Shown: positions 34,446 through 40,259 of the stretch, in pieces | Layout: every line of letters starts with the position of its first letter | How positions within the stretch are numbered: position 1 is the stretch's first letter | Source of the DNA: Flammeovirgaceae bacterium | GTDB taxonomy: Bacteria > Bacteroidota > Bacteroidia > Cytophagales > Cyclobacteriaceae | Assembly: GCA_013204595.1 (NCBI GenBank) | Contig: JABMNK010000099.1 | Span: 1 to 40,259, forward strand | DNA length: 40,259 nucleotides | Direction: 5' to 3' | Notes under the pieces: model-generated | Database searches by the model: none | What the model saw: the letters and a program-made list of their open reading frames with translations, nothing else | Told to the model about the DNA's origin: nothing | Position numbers and translations under genes: made by a program

Positions 34446-34706
34446 TTATTTATCTAGGCGCTCTAAAATTCCGAGAACCAATCGGGCTGAATTATCGAAG
34501 GCAACTTCGACAAATTCCTTGAAATTGATGCGGGTATTGCTGTTGGCATTGTCACTGCGAATGATCAACAAATGAATCTCAAGAGATGCGCAAATTTGCA
34601 CGATGGTAGCTCCCTTTATTTCCGTAGCGATGGCGTGAAAGGTTTGATAGAGCCAGATAGCTTTAGCGCTGTCACTTACAAATGTATTGCCCCTAGCAAT
34701 TAAACC
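34446..34706 (-). pseudogene. C-terminal remnant of an MTA/SAH nucleosidase-like gene
   Basis: The minus strand is open for 87 codons, from just below a TAG (34707-34709) to the stop at 34446-34448. It reads RGNTFVSDSAKAIWLYQTFH, then ATEIKGATIVQIC, LLIIRSDNANS and FKEFVEVAFDNSARLVLGIL. This matches the C-terminal third of 5'-methylthioadenosine/S-adenosylhomocysteine nucleosidase (MtnN). The usual glutamate pair in the MEG region is E-I-K, and the RS(LS)DNAN loop seems two residues shorter. About 140 N-terminal residues are missing and no start codon remains, so it is a dead fragment. Confidence 0.75.
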
Positions 34707-34764
34707 CTATAAATGATTGGTTTAAAGGGCGATGCTATGACTGTCAGATGATGGTTTTATAGAT

Positions 34765-34804
34765 AAAAGAGGCCGATAGAAATAAATTCTATGGCCTCTT
34801 TTGC
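34765..34804 (-). terminator. Strong hairpin terminator
   Basis: AAAAGAGGCC (34765-34774) and ATAGAA/TTCTAT extend to GGCCTCTTTT with one unpaired G; loop TAAA. It lies directly after the 102-aa minus-strand gene and ends in a T run on that strand, but it is AT-rich on both sides and may act both ways. Confidence 0.75.
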
Positions 34805-34816
34805 AAGATTATTAAG

Positions 34817-35125
34817 TTATTTGATTTCATTTTTTACCATCACTTTAACCCTTGGTTCAACTCCTGAGAGCAGCGTGTCAAGTTCAACATGAATCGAGTC
34901 AATATCAATTTTAATCAACCCATCTTCACCGAACATCATCGCATCTCTAGATTCAAAAATGAACCCATCTGATCCATTTATTTGTTGTCCAGTAATTGGA
35001 CCATGAGGCCCTCGCATCACACTAGGACCTTTATGATTATTTTGGGGACCCAGCAAGTAACCTAATAAACCAAAAACTACTGAGGTCAGGGTTATTAAAA
35101 ACCAATTTTCATTCAAAGATTTCAT
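34817..35125 (-). CDS. Small membrane-anchored protein of unknown function
   Basis: 102 aa. One N-terminal hydrophobic segment (9-27) with GLLGYLLGP, then a glycine/proline-rich stretch (RGPHGPITGQQINGSDGFIF) and an acidic, beta-prone tail. No family recognised. Followed by the strong hairpin at 34765. Its upstream region contains a signal-peptide-only mini-ORF on the same strand. Confidence 0.6.
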   Translation of the reverse strand: MKSLNENWFLITLTSVVFGLLGYLLGPQNNHKGPSVMRGPHGPITGQQINGSDGFIFESRDAMMFGEDGLIKIDIDSIHVELDTLLSGVEPRVKVMVKNEIK

Positions 35126-35209
35126 CGTTTACAATTTTAAGTTAAAAAAAAGGTCACGGCTGAAGTTTAAAAGTTTAAATGTATGTGTTTTAAGAGAACC
35201 CCTGTGTTG

Positions 35210-35305
35210 TTAACATAGTTTAACATCCCTTATGGTGCTTAGCTGGGCGGTAAGTGCCCATGAAACCCAAAGAGTAATAAGTGCCCCCAAAATAATTTTT
35301 TTCAT
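35210..35305 (-). CDS. 31-aa signal-peptide-like mini-ORF
   Basis: MKKIILGALITLWVSWALTA followed by QLSTIRDVKLC and a stop. The first 20 residues are a textbook Sec signal peptide; only 11 residues follow. It could be a small secreted peptide or what is left of a truncated gene. Same strand as the 102-aa protein gene, 84 bp upstream of it. Confidence 0.35.
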   Translation of the reverse strand: MKKIILGALITLWVSWALTAQLSTIRDVKLC

Positions 35306-35352
35306 AGGTGACAAGTCAACTTTTGTGGTTGACTAAATAAGTTCTTTTGATC

Positions 35353-35646
35353 ATGCTCAAAGTGAAAGAAGTAGTAATTGATTACAAAACGCTGATAGGG
35401 GTACTATTGGGGATTTTTGAGGGTCATCTAAAGCATTCTGCTTTCCCAATATTCTTGACTATATCGGTGAAACCTATGCCGAACTTCCTTTTGCACCATA
35501 TTATGAATACCATCGTTTTGTAAAAACATATGTATCATTACAGCAATAGAAATGTATTGTAGGAAGTCTTGAACGATGACATCAAACTAAAATCAAATAT
35601 GATGGTCATGTGGGAACAGCTTCAAAACATCAAAAATAATCGCTAA
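35353..35646 (+). pseudogene. Frame-broken gene remnant upstream of the SDR gene
   Basis: Coding-like text switches frame: a frame from ATG 35353 (MLKVKEVVIDYKTLIGVLL), then another frame giving FPNILDYIGETYAELPF and YEYHRFVKTYVSLQQ with a stop, and finally a third piece ending MMVMWEQLQNIKNNR whose stop abuts the SDR ATG. None is long enough to be a gene and I do not recognise the family. I infer one decayed gene or several fragments. Confidence 0.35.
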
Positions 35647-36393
35647 ATGGAATTTACAAATAAAACGGTAGTAATTACAGGAGCAGGTTCTGGAATAGGC
35701 GCCGCTGCTGCCATTTTGTTTGCACAGAAGGGCGCTCACGTCGTTGTTTCCGATATTTTAATCGAAAGTGCTCAGCAGATAGCTACCCAAATTGGACAAA
35801 TGGCATTGGCCCAACAGACGGATGTAACGGATTTTGAACAAGTACAACAATTGATGCAGCTGGGTTTTGGGATTAATGGGCGCCTTGATGTGCTTGTTAA
35901 TAATGCAGGAATAGGCCCTAAACAATTGCTCAAAACAGCGGATCATACCCTTGATGACTGGCAAAATGTGGTTGCGGTGAATCAGACTGGGGTGTTTTAT
36001 GGGATGAAAAGTGCGTTGTCAATCATGGCAAAACAGGGGATAGGCAATATCGTTAATGTAGCCTCACTCGCAGGATTAAAGGCATCAGGAAATAATATTT
36101 CCTATGCGGCTAGCAAATTTGCGGTGGTAGGGATGACAAAATCGGCGGCACTTGAGTATGCCAAGAAAAATATTCGTATCAATGCGGTTTGTCCCGCGTA
36201 TACAGAGACAGCATTGCTCAATCAGTTGTGGGAATTAAAACCTGAAATGAGGGAACTCCTAAGGGCACAGATTCCAATGGGCAGGTTTGGCGGGGTTCAG
36301 GAAATGGCCGAAGCTATTTGCTGGTTGGCATCAGATCAAACGGGATTTATCACTGGTCAAACGTTGACTTTAGACGGGGGAGCATCCCTATGA
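35647..36393 (+). CDS. Short-chain dehydrogenase/reductase (SDR)
   Basis: 248 aa classical SDR: VVITGAGSGIGAAAA (Rossmann), DVTDFEQ, NNAGIG, the catalytic Ser in VNVASLAG, YAASK, and a closing FITGQTLTLDGGASL. Aspartate after the second strand (VVVSDI) suggests NAD+ preference. Likely oxidises a 3-hydroxyacyl-CoA or alcohol, given the following enoyl-CoA, reductase and thiolase genes. Start codon follows the stop of the remnant directly. Confidence 0.9.
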   Translation: MEFTNKTVVITGAGSGIGAAAAILFAQKGAHVVVSDILIESAQQIATQIGQMALAQQTDVTDFEQVQQLMQLGFGINGRLDVLVNNAGIGPKQLLKTADHTLDDWQNVVAVNQTGVFYGMKSALSIMAKQGIGNIVNVASLAGLKASGNNISYAASKFAVVGMTKSAALEYAKKNIRINAVCPAYTETALLNQLWELKPEMRELLRAQIPMGRFGGVQEMAEAICWLASDQTGFITGQTLTLDGGASL

Positions 36394-36727
36394 TAGTGAA
36401 TCAGGGCACAAAGTCAAGGGATTTAATTGCGATTGAAGCGCAGGAGGCCGATATAAAGGATAAAAGACCTACCCAAGAGAAAATATAGCTACTCTTTTTC
36501 ATGCTTTTGGATAGTCTATTCTTTCTTTGTTTAGGAATTCATAATTGGGCTCGCTTATGAAAAGGTCTTATGAGTCGGTCTAGCCAATGGTTTGTGATCA
36601 GTGATCGCTTACGGGCGCATCTTTACAATTGTTGTAAGAAGGTTGCGTGGCTTAGGTGCCATAGGAAGTCTTCTAACCCGAGGTAATGTCCCGAAACATA
36701 ATAGCGTATACATAGAATAGTAGTTTA
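36394..36727. other. Gap between SDR and enoyl-CoA isomerase genes
   Basis: 334 bp without a substantial gene. It holds a mini-ORF on the minus strand (36401-36502) and otherwise AT-rich noncoding sequence; no terminator or clear promoter stands out. Confidence 0.4.
36401..36502 (-). CDS. 33-aa lipoprotein-signal-like mini-ORF
   Basis: MKKSSYIFSWVGLLSFISAS followed by CASIAIKSLDFVP and a stop. The FISASC sequence resembles a lipobox with Cys21. Only 12 residues follow, so this is either a tiny lipopeptide or a truncated lipoprotein gene. It is antisense to its surroundings. Confidence 0.35.
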   Translation of the reverse strand: MKKSSYIFSWVGLLSFISASCASIAIKSLDFVP

Positions 36728-37504
36728 ATGGTAATGGAAACACTAAAAATAACGAGGCGAGATCAATATGCCGTAGTTCAATTAAATAGGGGAAAGGCCA
36801 ATCCCGTTAATCATCAAATGGTAAATGAGTTGCAGCTGACTTTTGAGGCGATAGAGAATGATGTTGAGATCGGAGGCGTAATTCTTACGGGGACACCCAA
36901 TTTTTTCTCGGCTGGCCTTGATGTCATTGAGTTGTACAGTTATAATGAAGACCAGATTAGGTCATTCATGCTTGATTTCGGCGCTATGCATGTCCAGCTG
37001 TCGCGTTTTAGCAAACCTTTTATTTGCGCCATTCCGGGTCATTGTCCAGCGGGAGGTACTGTAATTGCTATTACCGCTGACTATAGGGTCATGAATGATG
37101 ATCCAGCCTTTAGTTTGGGCCTGAATGAAATGAAGGTAAATGTCCAAATAACCACCAATCTAATCGAGGCTTATTCCTATTGGATAGGTACGAGTTTGGC
37201 TAATCGGTTTATCTTAGAGGGTAAGTTATTGACACCGTCGCAGGCCTTGCAAGTTCATTTGGTTGACGAAATTTGTAAATCAGATCAGGTCATGTTGCGT
37301 GCGGAGGCGAAGATGGCAGAATATTTGAAGGCCGACAAGGATATTTTTGCTTATACCAAATCGAAATTACGCAAAAGGTGGCATGAAGTACAGGACTTGG
37401 GTGGAGGAGAAGAATTAGAACAAACGTTAAAGGTTTGGTGGAAGCCAGAAATTAGGGCTAAAATAGCCGCCTTGATTGCACAATTTTCAAATAAAAAGAA
37501 ATGA
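36728..37504 (+). CDS. Delta3,delta2-enoyl-CoA isomerase/hydratase-like protein
   Basis: 258 aa (a second ATG at 36734 is equally possible). Crotonase fold: NPVNHQMVNEL, GGVILTGTPNFFSAGLDVIEL (first oxyanion hole), IPGHCPAGGTVIAITADYRVM (second) and LGLNEMKV with a candidate catalytic Glu. The SAGLD and GLNE motifs resemble mitochondrial ECI1 (dodecenoyl-CoA isomerase) more than classical hydratase, which carries a second Glu. Probably shifts double bonds of unsaturated acyl-CoAs during beta-oxidation. Overlaps the next gene by ATGA. Confidence 0.85.
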   Translation: MVMETLKITRRDQYAVVQLNRGKANPVNHQMVNELQLTFEAIENDVEIGGVILTGTPNFFSAGLDVIELYSYNEDQIRSFMLDFGAMHVQLSRFSKPFICAIPGHCPAGGTVIAITADYRVMNDDPAFSLGLNEMKVNVQITTNLIEAYSYWIGTSLANRFILEGKLLTPSQALQVHLVDEICKSDQVMLRAEAKMAEYLKADKDIFAYTKSKLRKRWHEVQDLGGGEELEQTLKVWWKPEIRAKIAALIAQFSNKKK

Positions 37505-38496
37505 ATAAACAATTACTATTTGTTAATCGTCCTTCGGGATTTCCACAGCAGGATGCTTGGAACTTGGTGGAGACCGAGGTGCCCGAATTGTCCGAAGGGG
37601 AAGTACTTATTCGACAGCATTTTGTAAGCCTAGATCCAGCGATGCGGGGGTGGATGAATGCAAACAGATCGTATGTGCCACCAATGGAATTGGGGGAGGT
37701 CATGCGTGCTGGTACTGTTGGAGAAGTTGTAAAGGCCAATGGGCCACATAAGTTTCAGGTCGGCGATATGGTTTCAGGTTGGGGAGGTGTGCAACAATAT
37801 ACTTGTACCAACGGGAAAGGATACCACAAACTGAATACTCAAAAGGTGCCAGCACCTCTGTACCTCAGCACTTTGGGCATGCCCGGTATGACAGCTTATT
37901 TTGGTATATTAGATGTAGGAAAGATTAAACCTGGCGAGGTGGTCGTAGTATCTGGTGCTGCTGGTGCTGTGGGATCGGTGGTAGGACAGATTGCCAAGAT
38001 AACCGGATGTAGGGTGGTAGGTATCGCGGGGGGAGCCGAAAATTGCCGTTATTTAACTGAGGAATTGGGATTCGATGCGGCTATTGATTACAAGGCGGGT
38101 AATCTTAGAAAAGACTTAAAAATGACATGTCCAGAAGGGATTGATGTCTATTTTGATAATGTTGGAGGAGAAATATTGGACTGGGTACTTACCCGCATCA
38201 GGATGAATGCACGGATTGTCATCTGTGGCGCTATTTCTCAGTACAACGAAACAATTGCCAAAGAGCCGGCCAACTACTTATCGCTGTTGGTAAATCGGGC
38301 GAGAATGGAAGGAATGGTGGTTTTTGATTATGCCAGAAGTTATGGTGACGCGGTTGCTCAGCTTGCAGAATGGATGCAAGCGGGAAAATTACAATCTCGT
38401 GAAGACATTTATGTCGGTATTGAAAATTTTTATGAAACATTTTCTCGTCTTTTTAATGACCAAAAAACGGGAAAATTAATATTGGATATCAGATAA
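37501..38496 (+). CDS. NADP-dependent medium-chain oxidoreductase (PTGR/CurA-like)
   Basis: 331 aa of the zinc-free MDR superfamily (leukotriene B4 dehydrogenase, CurA). Seen: [13 protein letters not shown], the nucleotide-binding [30 protein letters not shown] and the C-terminal [20 protein letters not shown]. Typically reduces a carbon-carbon double bond of enones or enoyl thioesters. Start overlaps the previous stop (ATGA), so it is translationally coupled to the isomerase. Confidence 0.92.
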   Translation: MNKQLLFVNRPSGFPQQDAWNLVETEVPELSEGEVLIRQHFVSLDPAMRGWMNANRSYVPPMELGEVMRAGTVGEVVKANGPHKFQVGDMVSGWGGVQQYTCTNGKGYHKLNTQKVPAPLYLSTLGMPGMTAYFGILDVGKIKPGEVVVVSGAAGAVGSVVGQIAKITGCRVVGIAGGAENCRYLTEELGFDAAIDYKAGNLRKDLKMTCPEGIDVYFDNVGGEILDWVLTRIRMNARIVICGAISQYNETIAKEPANYLSLLVNRARMEGMVVFDYARSYGDAVAQLAEWMQAGKLQSREDIYVGIENFYETFSRLFNDQKTGKLILDIR

Positions 38497-38516
38497 TAAG
38501 CCTAAATAGTAAATTA

Positions 38517-39698
38517 ATGAAAGAAGCATTTATTGTATCAACAGCCAGAACACCTATCGGCAAGGCCTATAGAGGGTGCTTGAACATGACTCAGGGAGCC
38601 ACTTTAGGAGGCTTAGCGATTAAAGAGGCCGTAAAAAAGGCAGGAATTGATCCAAGTGAAGTGGATGACGTGATCATGGGCTGCGCCATGCAGCAGGGAA
38701 CTACAGGAGGGAATATCGCCCGGCAGGCAGCGTTGGCCGCAGACCTTCCCGTGACGGTAAGTGGGATGAGCATTGACCGTCAATGTTCATCCGGCATGAT
38801 GGCCATCGCTGTAGCGGCAAGGCAAATTCTTTATGATGGAATGGAAATTGCAGTGGGAGGAGGTCTTGAATCAATAAGCTTGGTGCAAAATGAGAAGGCA
38901 AATACGCATATGGCAATAGATAAAGCGTTGGTCGCCAAACATAAAGATATTTATATGCCCATGCTGCAAACCGCTGAAATTGTGGCTAAACGTTATGGGA
39001 TTAGTCGCGCAGAGCAGGATGAATATGGTCTTTTGAGTCAAATGAGAACCGCAGCCGCCCAATCTGCGGGGCGGTTTGATGATGAGTTGTTTAGTGTCAA
39101 GACGACTAAGGCCAACTTTAATAAGGAGACCAAGGAATATACTTTTGAAGAAGTAATTTTAATCAAAGATGAGGGGAATAGAGCATCTACGACACTGGAG
39201 GGGCTTCAAGGATTGAATGCCGTTATTGAAGGAGGGTGCATTACCGCGGGAAATGCGAGCCAACTCTCAGATGGGGCAGCGGCCTGCGTACTCATGGATA
39301 GTAATTTAGCTGCCAAACGAGGGATTGCCCCGTTAGGGGCTTACAGAGGAATGGCGGTAGCTGGTTGTAGTCCAGATGAAATGGGCATAGGTCCTATTTT
39401 TGCCATTCCCAAGTTATTGAAGTACCACGGATTGAATATCCAAGACATAGGTCTTTGGGAGTTGAATGAGGCATTTGCCGTCCAAGTCCTGTATTGTCAG
39501 CAAAAATTGGGGATTCCGATGGAGCTTATGAATGTAAATGGAGGAGCTGTTTCCATTGGGCATCCCTATGGGATGAGTGGTGCTCGTATGGTCGGGCATT
39601 CCTTGATTGAAGGTAAAAGAAGAGGCGCCAAATATGTTGTAAGCACGATGTGTATAGGAGGGGGAATGGGTGCTGCCGGATTATTTGAAGTACTTTAA
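38517..39698 (+). CDS. Acetyl-CoA C-acyltransferase (thiolase)
   Basis: 393 aa. Thiolase: nucleophilic Cys90 in [17 protein letters not shown], the [10 protein letters not shown] with catalytic His, and [10 protein letters not shown] with the second Cys. The size is that of a thiolase II/acetyl-CoA acetyltransferase or 3-ketoacyl-CoA thiolase; chain length preference cannot be set. 20 bp after the oxidoreductase, in the same operon. Confidence 0.95.
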   Translation: MKEAFIVSTARTPIGKAYRGCLNMTQGATLGGLAIKEAVKKAGIDPSEVDDVIMGCAMQQGTTGGNIARQAALAADLPVTVSGMSIDRQCSSGMMAIAVAARQILYDGMEIAVGGGLESISLVQNEKANTHMAIDKALVAKHKDIYMPMLQTAEIVAKRYGISRAEQDEYGLLSQMRTAAAQSAGRFDDELFSVKTTKANFNKETKEYTFEEVILIKDEGNRASTTLEGLQGLNAVIEGGCITAGNASQLSDGAAACVLMDSNLAAKRGIAPLGAYRGMAVAGCSPDEMGIGPIFAIPKLLKYHGLNIQDIGLWELNEAFAVQVLYCQQKLGIPMELMNVNGGAVSIGHPYGMSGARMVGHSLIEGKRRGAKYVVSTMCIGGGMGAAGLFEVL

Positions 39699-39708
39699 AT
39701 CTAATATT

Positions 39709-40259
39709 ATGAGTAAAGCAGCCTTTATTAGCGACCTCAGCCTACCAGTTGTCACGGCGCCTATGTTTTTGATTTCAGGACCGAAATTGGTAATTGAATC
39801 TTGTAAAAATGGCATTGTCGGTACCTTCCCAGCCTTAAATAATCGAACGACGGCGGGATTTGAAGAATGGATCATTGAAATCAAGGATACCTTAGTTCGG
39901 TGGGAGAAGGAATCCGGGAAGAGGGCGGCCCCTTTTGGGGTTAATCTCATCGTTCATAAAACCAATTCTCGACTGCAGGCAGACTTAGCGGTTGTAATCA
40001 AGCATCAGGTGCCACTGGTCATTACTTCTTTGGGGGCCGTTTCCGAATTGATCAATTCGGTTCACAGCTATGGCGGGTTGGTGTTCCATGATGTAATCAT
40101 GAAAAGGCACGCTGAAAAGGCAGCAGGTGCCGGGGTTGACGGATTGATTCTGGTAGCTGCGCGTGCTGGGGGACATGCCGGAACCATCAATCCTATTGCC
40201 CTTGTCGGAGAAATTCGTTCATTTTTTGATAAAACTATTTTACTGGCGGGATGTATTAG
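39709..40259 (+). CDS. Nitronate monooxygenase-like flavoprotein (partial)
   Basis: 183 complete codons are present; the frame is still open at the end of the window. FMN barrel protein: VTAPMFLISGPKLV, FGVNLIVHKTNSR, VFHDVI and AARAGGHAGT with the conserved AGGHAG phosphate-binding region of the 2-nitropropane dioxygenase/NMO family. Such genes often sit with fatty-acid genes and some members act as enoyl reductases, so 'nitronate' need not be the true substrate. It begins 10 bp after the thiolase. Confidence 0.88.
   Translation, partial: MSKAAFISDLSLPVVTAPMFLISGPKLVIESCKNGIVGTFPALNNRTTAGFEEWIIEIKDTLVRWEKESGKRAAPFGVNLIVHKTNSRLQADLAVVIKHQVPLVITSLGAVSELINSVHSYGGLVFHDVIMKRHAEKAAGAGVDGLILVAARAGGHAGTINPIALVGEIRSFFDKTILLAGCI

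Noticed and set aside
1-40259. CRISPR array or rRNA genes
   Set aside because: No regularly spaced short repeats and no rRNA-like sequence seen anywhere in the window.

Overview
The window comes from a member of the Bacteroidota, most likely a gliding, marine-type Cytophagales bacterium (about 40% G+C outside the left edge, by eye). The evidence is three gliding-motility genes (gldB, gldD, gldE), the Bacteroidota-type order rpmB-rpmG-DUF4295-ftsY, the order HU-TPR-29-aa basic peptide-RNase G divergent from mutY-ssb-gldE-gldD, small DUF5522 and DUF4295 proteins, a FucP-type sugar transporter, weak Shine-Dalgarno signals and frequent TTG/GTG starts.

Left edge (1-1.6 kb): a strikingly AT-rich stretch carrying the end of a hydrophobic ORF translationally coupled to a protein with a family-A DNA polymerase-like palm. 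It stops at the 3' end of a tRNA-His gene, as the end of an integrated element would. From 1.7 to 12.7 kb is ordinary chromosome: dihydroorotase, glycine decarboxylase, two secreted unknowns, a CPBP membrane protein, RmuC, a GroES-like protein, a TolQ/MotA-like channel, a membrane LytTR regulator, an SdpI-like protein and a monofunctional transglycosylase. From 12.7 to 14.7 kb an FG-GAP propeller gene is bracketed by two gapless, roughly 80% identical 189-bp copies of a noncoding element ending in a terminator. From 14.7 to 18.2 kb lie hemB (metal site without cysteines), a TauE/SafE permease, ornithine aminotransferase and DUF5522.

From 18.2 to 34.4 kb: the ribosomal protein/ftsY cluster, FucP-type transporter, gldB, an outer-membrane beta-barrel gene containing a 33-nt near-perfect palindrome, RNase G cluster, then mutY-ssb-gldE-gldD-recG, a VanX-like dipeptidase, a zinc-ribbon micro-protein and an esterase. 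From 34.4 to 36.7 kb is a decaying region: a remnant of an MTA/SAH nucleosidase gene, unrecognised remnants and two signal-peptide-only mini-ORFs. From 35.6 kb to the end runs a fatty-acid-catabolism-like set: SDR dehydrogenase, enoyl-CoA isomerase, zinc-free NADP oxidoreductase, thiolase and nitronate monooxygenase (cut by the window end).

No CRISPR array, rRNA, complete transposon or obvious defence island is visible. The most unusual signals are the tRNA-His/element junction, the duplicated terminator-bearing element, the mutY start (no in-frame ATG, but an ATG in another frame followed by a dnaX-like slippery heptamer), the intragenic palindrome at 23.5 kb and the inverted repeat over the LytTR start codon.
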